Made by a program: the position numbers and the translations under genes | Part shown: one piece after another, positions 25,074 through 32,312 of the stretch | Numbering within the stretch: the first letter of the stretch is position 1 | Layout: each line of letters opens with the position of its first letter | From: an uncultured Acidobacteriaceae bacterium | GTDB taxonomy: Bacteria; Acidobacteriota; Terriglobia; Terriglobales; Acidobacteriaceae | Direction of reading: 5' to 3' | Length of the DNA stretch: 49,097 nucleotides | NCBI GenBank assembly: GCA_903904755.1 | Contig: CAIVDV010000059.1 | Location: 1 to 49,097 of the forward strand | Notes under the pieces: generated by a model | Database searches by the model: none | Told to the model about the DNA's origin: nothing | Seen by the model: the letters and a program-made list of their open reading frames with translations, nothing else

Positions 25074-28000
25074 CTAGAAGCTCAACCGCATCACCACCTG
25101 CATCCGGCGCGGCGGCAAGGCTGACTGAATCTGGCCAAAGTTCGCCGCTGAGATATTGCCATTCACCGCCGCCGGGCCAAAGAACTCGCCGTGGTTGAAG
25201 AGGTTGAAGGCCTCAGCGCGAATCTCCAGGGCCGCGCTGTCGCGCAGTTGTGTGCTTTTGGTCAGTGCCAGGTCCGTGTGGAATGCTCCGGGCCCGGCGA
25301 AGAAGCGGCGACGCGCATTACCCAGCGTGCCCGGCGCGGGCAGGGAAAAGAGCGATGTGTCAAAGGCCGGGCGGTCGGGACGGCCGTGCAGCTTCAGCGC
25401 GCCGCCGGCAAACTGCGGCTCGTCAATTCCGTTGTTGTTGATGCCGTTCGGCGCCGTGCCCAGGAGCGAAGTGTCGTTGTTGTTGATCAGCGTCACCGGC
25501 ATGCCGGTGGAGAGGCGCGAGAGTCCCGCGAGTTGCCAGCCCTTCACCAGCCGCTCGGGCGCATGGCTGAGCCGGAGGATGGAGGCCAGCGGCAGTTCGT
25601 AGTGGTAATCCGCGCTCAAATTGTGCGCAATATCAAACGCTGACAGCGCCCGACTCGCACCTGCCCCGCCCGGCACACTCTCCGGATACACCGCCTCGGC
25701 CAGAGAGGAGGACTGGTCAATGGAGCGACTCCAGGTATAGGCGACCTGAAAGAAGAACCGCTCACTCTGGTGGCGCAGGTTGGCCTCCAGCGCGTTGTCG
25801 TGTGCGTTGGCGATGGTGCGTTGCAGATTGACGCTGCCGAATTCGCCGGAGTATGGCCCGCGCGTGCCCGAAATCGCTTCTCCAGCCGCGGTGGTAAAGG
25901 TGCTGCTTTCGTTGAACGGACCGCAGGTTGCCGATCCGGCCGCAACCTGGGAGGGCTGACTGAGGGCGAGGCACGCTTCGGGATTGCCGGGGTTTACTTC
26001 CTGGATGGCAAGCAGGTGATGGGCCTGCGTCCCGACATAGCTGATGGCGAGCGTCGTCGCTGTCCCCAACTGCCGTTCCACCGTGACGGTGTAGTTCAGG
26101 GTATAGGGCACGCGGTTGTTGCGGTCAAAAGCGGGGATGCCCGTCAGTGGCTCAAAGTTCGTCCAGTCCACGCCTGCGTAAGGATCCGCAGACGATGCGC
26201 CAAAAGGAACCGCCTGCAGCGGGAAGCGCTGGCCCACGCTGGCTCCCGTCGCAGCCGTGACAAAGGGCTTCTCAAATAGAGTTGGGGCGGCGCTGGTGTC
26301 GGTAAACCCATAAGGAGGATTTCCGCTCATGATGGCTGCGGAGAGCCCTTCAAAGGCCGAGCGGTAAAGGCCGTAGGCAGCGCGGAAGACGGTTTTTCCA
26401 CCTGCGCCCAAGAGCCCGCCGCTGGGCTGCCAGGAGGCTGCGATGCGGGGAGCGAAGCCGGTCCAGCGGGTTGGGGCAAGACTGCGGGCGGTGCCGGGAT
26501 CGCCGGGGAAGAGAATGCCGCGCGGAGCATTGGGAAAGACGACCGACTGCACGTCGGGGTCGAGGCTCAGCAACTGATTGTACTTTTCTGACCAGGGCGG
26601 CAGGAGGTCCCAGCGGAGGCCGTAGTTGAGGATGAACGAGGGGCTGAGCTTCCAACTGTCCTGCGCGTAAAGGCCCAGATAGTGGTTGCGATTGTAGAAA
26701 TTCTGGCCCTGGCCCTGGGTGTAGCTGGTGTCCACGCCAAGCAGGAAATCTGCAAAATCCAGCCCCGTCTCAGTGCCGGTGAAGCTGAAGCTGCCGTTGT
26801 CGTAGACGTCGGGGTGGGTGTTGATTTGGTCGGCGTGGAAGGTGGCGCCTGCGGTAAGGGTGTGGGTGTGCCAGGAGCGCGTGAGGTCGTCTGCGAGTTC
26901 AAAGATGTTCTCAGCCTGCTGGAGACCGGTGACGTCGGTGCCCACAGTGAGGCTGTTGAAGACGATGTTTTCGACCCCCTCAATCTGTGGAAGTCCAGGG
27001 ACGATGCCCAGCGTACCGGGGCCGGTGACAAAACCCTGCTCGGCGAGCGTGACGCCCTGACCGCCGATGGGCTGCCCGACCGTGGCGGCGTTGCGCATGG
27101 CGCTCAGATGGGCCTGATTGACGGTGTTGGCACCAATTGCCGTGACCAGTGAGGCGGTGAGCAGTTCTGCCCTGCCTTGGTTTTTGGCAGCAAAACCCGG
27201 CACAGTGGCACCGCCCTGGCCGGTGGGGTAGGGGTTTGCCAGAGAGTACGTATCGAGAAATCCATACAGGGCAAGCGTGCCGGCGGGGGTTTGCGCGTCC
27301 AGCCGCAGCGCCTCCTTGTTATCCGCCACAGTTTCCGGCGCACTCGCTGTTGCAAAGGTGTCCGCGCCGCGATTTGGCATCGGCAGGTATCCAACCAGAT
27401 GACGCGCCGGTGCTGCCCAGGCGCTCTGCGGAATTTGCCCGTCAGGAAAAACCTGCGCGTAGGGCTCGCCAACTGTCACCTGCCTACCCAGGCGGGAGCT
27501 TAGCGTCTGTGCCCAACTGGCCCCGCTGACGGTGCCGGCGAGTTGCGCAATGCGGTCACTCAGGTCGCCGGTACGCTCGGCCGCGCTGGGAACTGCGATG
27601 AGTCCGCTATCAACCCCCTCGGTCTCGCGCGTCCCCTGATAGTCGGCAAAGTAGAAGACCCGCTTGTGCAGGGCCGGCCCGCCAAGTGTTCCGCCAAATT
27701 GGTTCTGGTGGAACGGCGCCCGCTCCAGTGCAAAGTAGCTTCGCGCGTCCAGGGCGGTGTTGCGCAGATACTCGAAGGCGGAGCCGTGCAGGCGGTCGGC
27801 ACCGCTCCTTGTGGTCACCTGAATCTGTCCGCCGGCCTGGTTGCCAATCTTGGCGTCAAAGCTGTCGGTCAGCACCTTCAGTTCGGCAATGGAATCCAGC
27901 GTGGGGACAATCGCAACGCCCATGTTCACGTCTTCCTGCACATTTGCGCCGTTCACCCGGAAGCCGTTTGCGGTCTCGCGCTGGCCACTCACGCTCAGCG

Positions 28001-28580
28001 CACCCACGTCGAGATCGCCGGAAGGTGGCGTGCTGGCCACCCCGCTCATGACCACCGCATTGGACTGGGCACTGCTCTGCGGAACAACGCCCGGACTGAT
28101 GGCCAGCAGATCCGTGAAAGCCCGTCCGTTCAGTGGCACATCGGCCAGTTGGTGCTCACTGAGGGTCGTGCCGGCCTGTGTCTCCTGCGGGTCCACACTG
28201 ACGACCGCAGCGGAGCCCTGGACGGTGACATTCTCTTCCACGCGCGCCACGGCAAGGGCGATCACACCCGCCGGACTGCCTCCAGTCACCGCCTCGGCAA
28301 AGGGCGCAAAGCCGGGGGCCTCCACCCGCAACGAGTATCTGCGCCCAGGCTCGGCAGGAAGGTGAAAGACGCCTGCATTGTCGGTCTCGGCGGCAGCAGG
28401 CGCACCCGGGCCCTCCGCTGGCTCAAGGACAACCCGCAGGTGTGCCACGGGAGCACCATGACCGTCCGTGACCGTTCCGCTGACCTCGATGGGAATACTC
28501 TGCGCCCACAGGGCACCGGGAAGGAGCAAGAGGAAGAAAACGGGAAGAAAAGAGAAACAAGAGCGACAGAAAGCGGGCAT
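25074..28580 (-). CDS. TonB-dependent receptor, Oar-like, with CarboxypepD_reg-like domain
   Basis: A 1168-residue outer-membrane protein. It has a signal peptide ending near LPGALWAQ, then a carboxypeptidase-regulatory-like beta-sandwich at about 20-110 (VSGTVTDGHGAPVAHLRVVLEPAE). A plug domain follows (QLADVPLNGRAFTDLLAISPGV) and then a barrel of about 800 residues ending in MRLSF, with the C-terminal Phe expected for BAM-assembled barrels. This architecture is the one expanded in Acidobacteriota and is thought to import or bind large glycans or peptides. The substrate is unknown. The ATG at 28580 has GAGG 6 bases upstream and gives a proper signal peptide; an ATG at 28619 is possible but lacks a ribosome site. 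Confidence 0.92.
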   Translation of the reverse strand: MPAFCRSCFSFLPVFFLLLLPGALWAQSIPIEVSGTVTDGHGAPVAHLRVVLEPAEGPGAPAAAETDNAGVFHLPAEPGRRYSLRVEAPGFAPFAEAVTGGSPAGVIALAVARVEENVTVQGSAAVVSVDPQETQAGTTLSEHQLADVPLNGRAFTDLLAISPGVVPQSSAQSNAVVMSGVASTPPSGDLDVGALSVSGQRETANGFRVNGANVQEDVNMGVAIVPTLDSIAELKVLTDSFDAKIGNQAGGQIQVTTRSGADRLHGSAFEYLRNTALDARSYFALERAPFHQNQFGGTLGGPALHKRVFYFADYQGTRETEGVDSGLIAVPSAAERTGDLSDRIAQLAGTVSGASWAQTLSSRLGRQVTVGEPYAQVFPDGQIPQSAWAAPARHLVGYLPMPNRGADTFATASAPETVADNKEALRLDAQTPAGTLALYGFLDTYSLANPYPTGQGGATVPGFAAKNQGRAELLTASLVTAIGANTVNQAHLSAMRNAATVGQPIGGQGVTLAEQGFVTGPGTLGIVPGLPQIEGVENIVFNSLTVGTDVTGLQQAENIFELADDLTRSWHTHTLTAGATFHADQINTHPDVYDNGSFSFTGTETGLDFADFLLGVDTSYTQGQGQNFYNRNHYLGLYAQDSWKLSPSFILNYGLRWDLLPPWSEKYNQLLSLDPDVQSVVFPNAPRGILFPGDPGTARSLAPTRWTGFAPRIAASWQPSGGLLGAGGKTVFRAAYGLYRSAFEGLSAAIMSGNPPYGFTDTSAAPTLFEKPFVTAATGASVGQRFPLQAVPFGASSADPYAGVDWTNFEPLTGIPAFDRNNRVPYTLNYTVTVERQLGTATTLAISYVGTQAHHLLAIQEVNPGNPEACLALSQPSQVAAGSATCGPFNESSTFTTAAGEAISGTRGPYSGEFGSVNLQRTIANAHDNALEANLRHQSERFFFQVAYTWSRSIDQSSSLAEAVYPESVPGGAGASRALSAFDIAHNLSADYHYELPLASILRLSHAPERLVKGWQLAGLSRLSTGMPVTLINNNDTSLLGTAPNGINNNGIDEPQFAGGALKLHGRPDRPAFDTSLFSLPAPGTLGNARRRFFAGPGAFHTDLALTKSTQLRDSAALEIRAEAFNLFNHGEFFGPAAVNGNISAANFGQIQSALPPRRMQVVMRLSF

Positions 28581-28886
28581 CCGAACCTCAACAAAAATTG
28601 AAAATGACAAAGACTTCATCTATCAACCCAATATACGACAGATTCAGTCCGAGTTCTCTTGCAATATGCGACTTTTTTTGTCCGATATTCTTCAAGGCTC
28701 AATCCGTCGTTGCGACGCAGCACCCGCTCTTCCGTCTTTGAGCCTGAGAACGCCCACTCTTCCCACGATGCGGAACGGCGCGCCGCATCGTGTGACAACT
28801 ATCGCCTGCTGCAACCCCATATCGCCGATACCTTGAAGAGGAATCGCACCGCAGCCCCTGAGCCGGTGCGCTCAAAGGAGCCCACC
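28581..28886. other. Gene-free divergent region (306 bp)
   Basis: It separates the leftward TonB receptor gene from the rightward ferredoxin gene. It holds a perfect palindrome at 28764-28792 and a T7 run at 28672-28678. Minus-strand AT-rich stretches near 28630-28660 could hold the receptor's promoter, but no box pair is convincing. No conserved-looking ORF is present. Confidence 0.5.
28764..28792. promoter_or_regulatory. Perfect palindrome, candidate operator
   Basis: CACGATGCGG (28764-28773) and CCGCATCGTG (28783-28792) are exact complements with a 9-base spacer. It lies 94 bases before the ferredoxin start, with no T-tract on either side, so an operator is more likely than a terminator. 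Confidence 0.5.
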
Positions 28887-29138
28887 ATGGCCTACGTTGT
28901 CACCGATGCCTGCACCAAGGACTTTATCTGCGTCGCCGAGTGCGCCACTTTTGCCATTCATCCCACGGCGGATGAGCCGAAGGCCGGGGAAGTGAGCCAG
29001 GTTTACATCAACCCGGATGAGTGCATTGACTGCGGCAACTGCGCCACCATCTGCCCTTCCGGCGCCATCTTCGCCGCTGACGACCTCCCCGCCGACAAGG
29101 CGCACTTTGCGGCGATCAACGCCGAGTACATCAACTAA
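28887..29138 (+). CDS. Seven-cysteine (7Fe-type) ferredoxin
   Basis: An 83-residue small electron carrier. It has exactly seven Cys: C9, C15, C19, C46, C49, C52 and C56. Alignment by eye with 7Fe ferredoxins such as Azotobacter FdI suggests C9, C15 and C56 for a [3Fe-4S] cluster and C19, C46, C49 and C52 for a [4Fe-4S] cluster. The CVEVCP Pro usual after the third Cys is missing (CVAECAT), and the first loop C9-x5-C15 is two residues shorter than the usual C-x7-C. The C-terminal DLPADKAHFAAINAEY resembles the FdI tail. The ATG at 28887 follows AAAGGAG. No partner oxidoreductase is adjacent. Confidence 0.88.
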   Translation: MAYVVTDACTKDFICVAECATFAIHPTADEPKAGEVSQVYINPDECIDCGNCATICPSGAIFAADDLPADKAHFAAINAEYIN

Positions 29139-29221
29139 GTTTTCCCGCGGGCCGCAGCATGCGAAGGCGCGTGTTGCAGCCCAACTCAAGGCTCTGTCCC
29201 ATCCCTCCCGGGTCAGACTCG

Positions 29222-29264
29222 CCGGCGTGGCACTCCCTTTGAGCTGCCGCGCCGGTTCTTTTTT
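29222..29264 (+). terminator. Intrinsic terminator after ferredoxin
   Basis: CCGGCGTGGCA (29222-29232) pairs with TGCCGCGCCGG (29245-29255) with one wobble, and an inner CTC/GAG extension is possible. TTCTTTTTT follows. Confidence 0.8.
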
Positions 29265-29374
29265 GCGCGGTCTTCCACCGCCTTTGGCGCCACGCGGGTT
29301 CCCGCCCCGATGTGGCTGGGATATGCTCATGGTGAGCGGTTTGGGGGGTCCGCCTGCCCCGCCGCGACCTGACG

Positions 29375-29854
29375 ATGATGCGACTCACAATCCCCCAAAT
29401 GCAGCTTGCTGCGGCAGCCACCGGCTTCACGATTACCGTGGCGGCCGGGCTTTGGCTGTGGGTTCGCCAGCGCCCGACTGCGGACGAGATTGAGCGCCGA
29501 CGCCGGATGATGCTGGTGACCTTTGGACGGCTGGTGGACGGGCTGCTGATTGATACGTTTGAGCTGCCGGATGCCGAGGGCCAGGCGCGGCAGATGCTGC
29601 TGTTTACGTACGCGATAGCCGGGGTCAGCTATGAGTGCTCGCAGGATATTACGACGCTGGTGGACGTGCTGGAACCGGGCAGCGTGAAGGTGGGCATGCC
29701 ATGCTCGATCCGTTACCAGCCAGGCTCGCCGGAGAACAGCATCCTGGTTGCGGAGAACTGGAGCGGGCTGCGGGACCGGGTGAACGGCTGCCCGGACCAG
29801 CACGACAGCCGGGCCGCGCAGCGACGTGAGCCGGGCCGCCGGGCGCACGCCTGA
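29375..29854 (+). CDS. Small membrane-anchored protein of unknown function
   Basis: A 159-residue protein with one N-terminal helix (LAAAATGFTITVAAGLWLWV, residues about 11-30), followed by a basic stop (RRRRMM) and a soluble domain of about 100 residues. That domain contains LVDGLLIDTFEL, FTYAIAGVSYECSQDIT and VGMPCSIRYQPGSPENSIL. The strand-rich VSYECSQ ... YQPGSPENSIL part recalls DUF3592-like membrane-linked beta domains, but this is a guess. The last 25 residues are charged and low in complexity. It lies upstream of the chemoreceptor gene on the same strand, 141 bp away. Confidence 0.6.
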   Translation: MMRLTIPQMQLAAAATGFTITVAAGLWLWVRQRPTADEIERRRRMMLVTFGRLVDGLLIDTFELPDAEGQARQMLLFTYAIAGVSYECSQDITTLVDVLEPGSVKVGMPCSIRYQPGSPENSILVAENWSGLRDRVNGCPDQHDSRAAQRREPGRRAHA

Positions 29855-29995
29855 GTCTTTCCCGCGCCAGCGCCCGGCCGACGGATCGCGTGCGGCATTC
29901 AATTCCCCCGCCGAAAAATCTCTCGCGTTCTTCCACACTTTGCCGACAAGCGACTTGAGGGGCCCTGATCGCCCCCCGCAAAGGACTTCTCCGGC

Positions 29996-31243
29996 ATGAT
30001 TTGGCTTTGGGACTTGTGTCTTCGCTGGTTTGGCAATCTTCCTCTCCGCACCAAGCTGCATATTTCTTTTGGATGGCTGTGTTTGTTTGCGACCGGGATA
30101 GCGGCGTATGCGTGGCTGCGGATGGACGCGGTGCGGCAGGCGCAGGTGCCCGAGGTCGCTGGAGAAACGGTGCATCAGGCCGGGCTGGTCATACTGGCTT
30201 CGGTGTTGTTTTTGTACTCCCTGAGCCTGGTGATGGCGTGGCGGCTGAATGCGATTGTGAGCATGCCGATCCAGCAGGCGTGCGGGCTCATGGAGCGCCT
30301 GGCAAACCGGGATTTGACGGTGGCCGCCAAGGTGAACTCGACCGACGAAGTGGGGAGGATGGCTGAGGCCTTCAACCTGACGACGCAGCACCTGAACGCG
30401 ATGCTGGGGAGCTTGCGTGAATTTGTCGAGACGCTGTCACAGGCTGCGCAGGAGCTGTTTGAGGAGACCGAGGAGACGGCCCGGAACTGCGACCGGCAGT
30501 CGGATCTGGCGAATGGGATGGTGCAGTCTGCGGAACAACTGGTGCGGGCAAGCAGCCGGATTGCGGGCGATTCTGATGAGGCAGCCGGTGCCAGTCAGCA
30601 GTCTGCCAGTGCTGCGTCAGAAGGTGGCGCGGTGATGGACCACGCGGCGCAGACCATGGCGCAGATGGAGCAGTCGTCGACGGCGATTTCCGGCCATATG
30701 GATTTGCTGGATGACCGCGCGCGGGAGATTTCAAAGGCGGTGGTGGTGATTCGGGATATTTCGGAGAACACGAATTTGCTGGCCCTGAATGCGGCGATTG
30801 AAGCGGCGCGTGCGGGGGAGGAGGGCCGGGGGTTTGCGGTGGTTGCCGCCGAGGTGCGGCGGCTGGCGGAGCGGACGCGAGAAGCAACGGAGGAGATCAG
30901 CACCATGGTAGCCGGCATCCAGGCTGAGGCAGCCAGTACAACCTCGGCCGTGGAGGGGAGCCGGGCGGCGGTTGCCACAGGGCGCAATCGTACCCAGGAT
31001 GCCCAGAGCATGCTGGCGGAGATTCTGGCCCGGACTACCCGGGCGCAGACGCTGGTTACTGGGGCGGCGAAAGAGGCGCGGGAACAGACGGCAATCAGCC
31101 GGGAGATTTCTGCGAGTGCGCAGCAGGTGTCAGAGCTGGCAGGGGCTACCCACCGTGCCGCTGACCTCGCCACGCGGAGCGGACGCCGCATAGCCGAGCT
31201 TTCGTCGCAACTGGACGAAATTGTCCACCAGTTCCGGCTTTGA
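29996..31243 (+). CDS. Methyl-accepting chemotaxis protein without sensor domain
   Basis: A 415-residue chemoreceptor. Two helices at about 27-45 and 64-84 are separated by only about 18 residues, so there is essentially no periplasmic ligand domain. A HAMP follows at about 85-137 ([20 protein letters not shown] ... [13 protein letters not shown]), then a long signalling coiled coil with the conserved tip [19 protein letters not shown] and [17 protein letters not shown]. No C-terminal CheR-binding pentapeptide is visible. It could sense membrane state or signals carried by a partner, and the preceding small membrane protein is one candidate. The ATG at 29996 has AAAGGA upstream. Confidence 0.93.
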   Translation: MIWLWDLCLRWFGNLPLRTKLHISFGWLCLFATGIAAYAWLRMDAVRQAQVPEVAGETVHQAGLVILASVLFLYSLSLVMAWRLNAIVSMPIQQACGLMERLANRDLTVAAKVNSTDEVGRMAEAFNLTTQHLNAMLGSLREFVETLSQAAQELFEETEETARNCDRQSDLANGMVQSAEQLVRASSRIAGDSDEAAGASQQSASAASEGGAVMDHAAQTMAQMEQSSTAISGHMDLLDDRAREISKAVVVIRDISENTNLLALNAAIEAARAGEEGRGFAVVAAEVRRLAERTREATEEISTMVAGIQAEAASTTSAVEGSRAAVATGRNRTQDAQSMLAEILARTTRAQTLVTGAAKEAREQTAISREISASAQQVSELAGATHRAADLATRSGRRIAELSSQLDEIVHQFRL

Positions 31244-31260
31244 CCCGGTGCAAGTGAGAT

Positions 31261-31289
31261 TTGGAGGCGTTGGGCCCGTACCGTACACT
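31261..31289 (+). promoter_or_regulatory. Promoter for CDF gene, predicted leaderless start
   Basis: TTGGAG (31261-31266), a 17-base spacer and TACACT (31284-31289) lie just past the chemoreceptor stop. Only 6 bases separate the -10 from the ATG at 31296, so the transcript should start at or next to the start codon. This explains why no Shine-Dalgarno is present. Confidence 0.5.
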
Positions 31290-31295
31290 TTCCCC

Positions 31296-32252
31296 ATGCA
31301 CATGCACGCCCAGCCTGCCGGAAAGTCAAGTGCGCGGACCAGTCGCGTGCTATGGATTTCCATGGCTGCCACGCTGGCATATGTGGTGCTGACGTTTGTC
31401 GCCGGGTTGCGGGCGCACTCCCTCGCGCTACTGTCAGAAGCCGGACACAATGTTTCGGATTTTCTCGCCCTGGCGCTCTCCTTCGTCGCCGTCTGGTTCC
31501 AGACCCGCCCCGCCAACAGCCGCAAAACCTTCGGCTACCAGCGCGCCGGTGTCCTCGCCGCCTTCCTCAACGCCGGCACACTCGTCGTCATCTCCCTCTG
31601 GATCGCCATCGAAGCCATCCACCGCCTCAGTGCTCCCGTCGCCGTGCAGCCCCGCCTCATGATGATGGTCGCCGCCGCCGGCGTGCTCATGAACGGCATC
31701 ATCGCAGCCCTGCTCTGGGGCGTCGCCAAAGACGTCAACCTCCGCTCCGCCTTCATCCACATGGCCGGCGATACGCTGTCAACGGCGGCAGTGATTGTCG
31801 GCGGATTTGTGATTCAGTTGACGGACCAGGTGTGGATTGACCCGGTGCTATCGCTGATTATTGCGGCGCTGATCTTGTGGAGCAGCGTGGGCATTGTGCG
31901 GGAGACGCTGAATATTCTGCTGGAAGGCGCGCCGCGCGGGATTCCCCTCGACCACATCCGCGAGGAAGTCACCGCAATCGAGGGCGTACTCGATGTCCAC
32001 GACCTGCACGTTTGGAGCCTCGGTTCCAGCACCCACGCCCTCGCCTGCCACGTCACCATCGCTGATATTCCGCCATCAGAGAGCAACTGCATCCTGCTGC
32101 GCATCAATCATGTGCTGAAGGACCACTTCCACATTGTGCACACGACGGTGCAGTTTGAGCATGTCATTTGTGGCCCCTGTGACGGCTGCGTGGTTCCGAT
32201 GGAAGAAATGACGGCTGGCGACAGCCACTCCCACGGCCACCATCATCACTAA
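31296..32252 (+). CDS. Cation diffusion facilitator metal exporter (CzcD-like)
   Basis: A 318-residue CDF transporter with six helices. The metal site residues are EAGHNVSDF (HxxxD) in helix 2 and HMAGDTLS (HxxxD) in helix 5, the zinc/cobalt-type pattern. The C-terminal cytoplasmic domain includes VLDVHDLHVWSLGS and HIVHTTVQFEH. The tail has two Cys (CGPCDGC) and ends HSHGHHHH, a likely metal-binding strip. It exports Zn2+ and related ions in exchange for protons. The ATG at 31296 is chosen; a longer reading from 31221 would overlap the chemoreceptor gene and lie before the predicted promoter. The gene shows marked blocks of different codon-ending preference. Confidence 0.92.
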   Translation: MHMHAQPAGKSSARTSRVLWISMAATLAYVVLTFVAGLRAHSLALLSEAGHNVSDFLALALSFVAVWFQTRPANSRKTFGYQRAGVLAAFLNAGTLVVISLWIAIEAIHRLSAPVAVQPRLMMMVAAAGVLMNGIIAALLWGVAKDVNLRSAFIHMAGDTLSTAAVIVGGFVIQLTDQVWIDPVLSLIIAALILWSSVGIVRETLNILLEGAPRGIPLDHIREEVTAIEGVLDVHDLHVWSLGSSTHALACHVTIADIPPSESNCILLRINHVLKDHFHIVHTTVQFEHVICGPCDGCVVPMEEMTAGDSHSHGHHHH

Positions 32253-32312
32253 GCAGGTGCTTTCCCTACCCTCTGGCGTGCTAACCTGACCTCCACCCGG
32301 AGGTCTTTTCTC

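Noticed and set aside
29900-29930. Possible sigma-28 -10 (GCCGAAAA) before the chemoreceptor
   Set aside because: No TAAA-type -35 lies at the right distance, so the match of one box is not enough.
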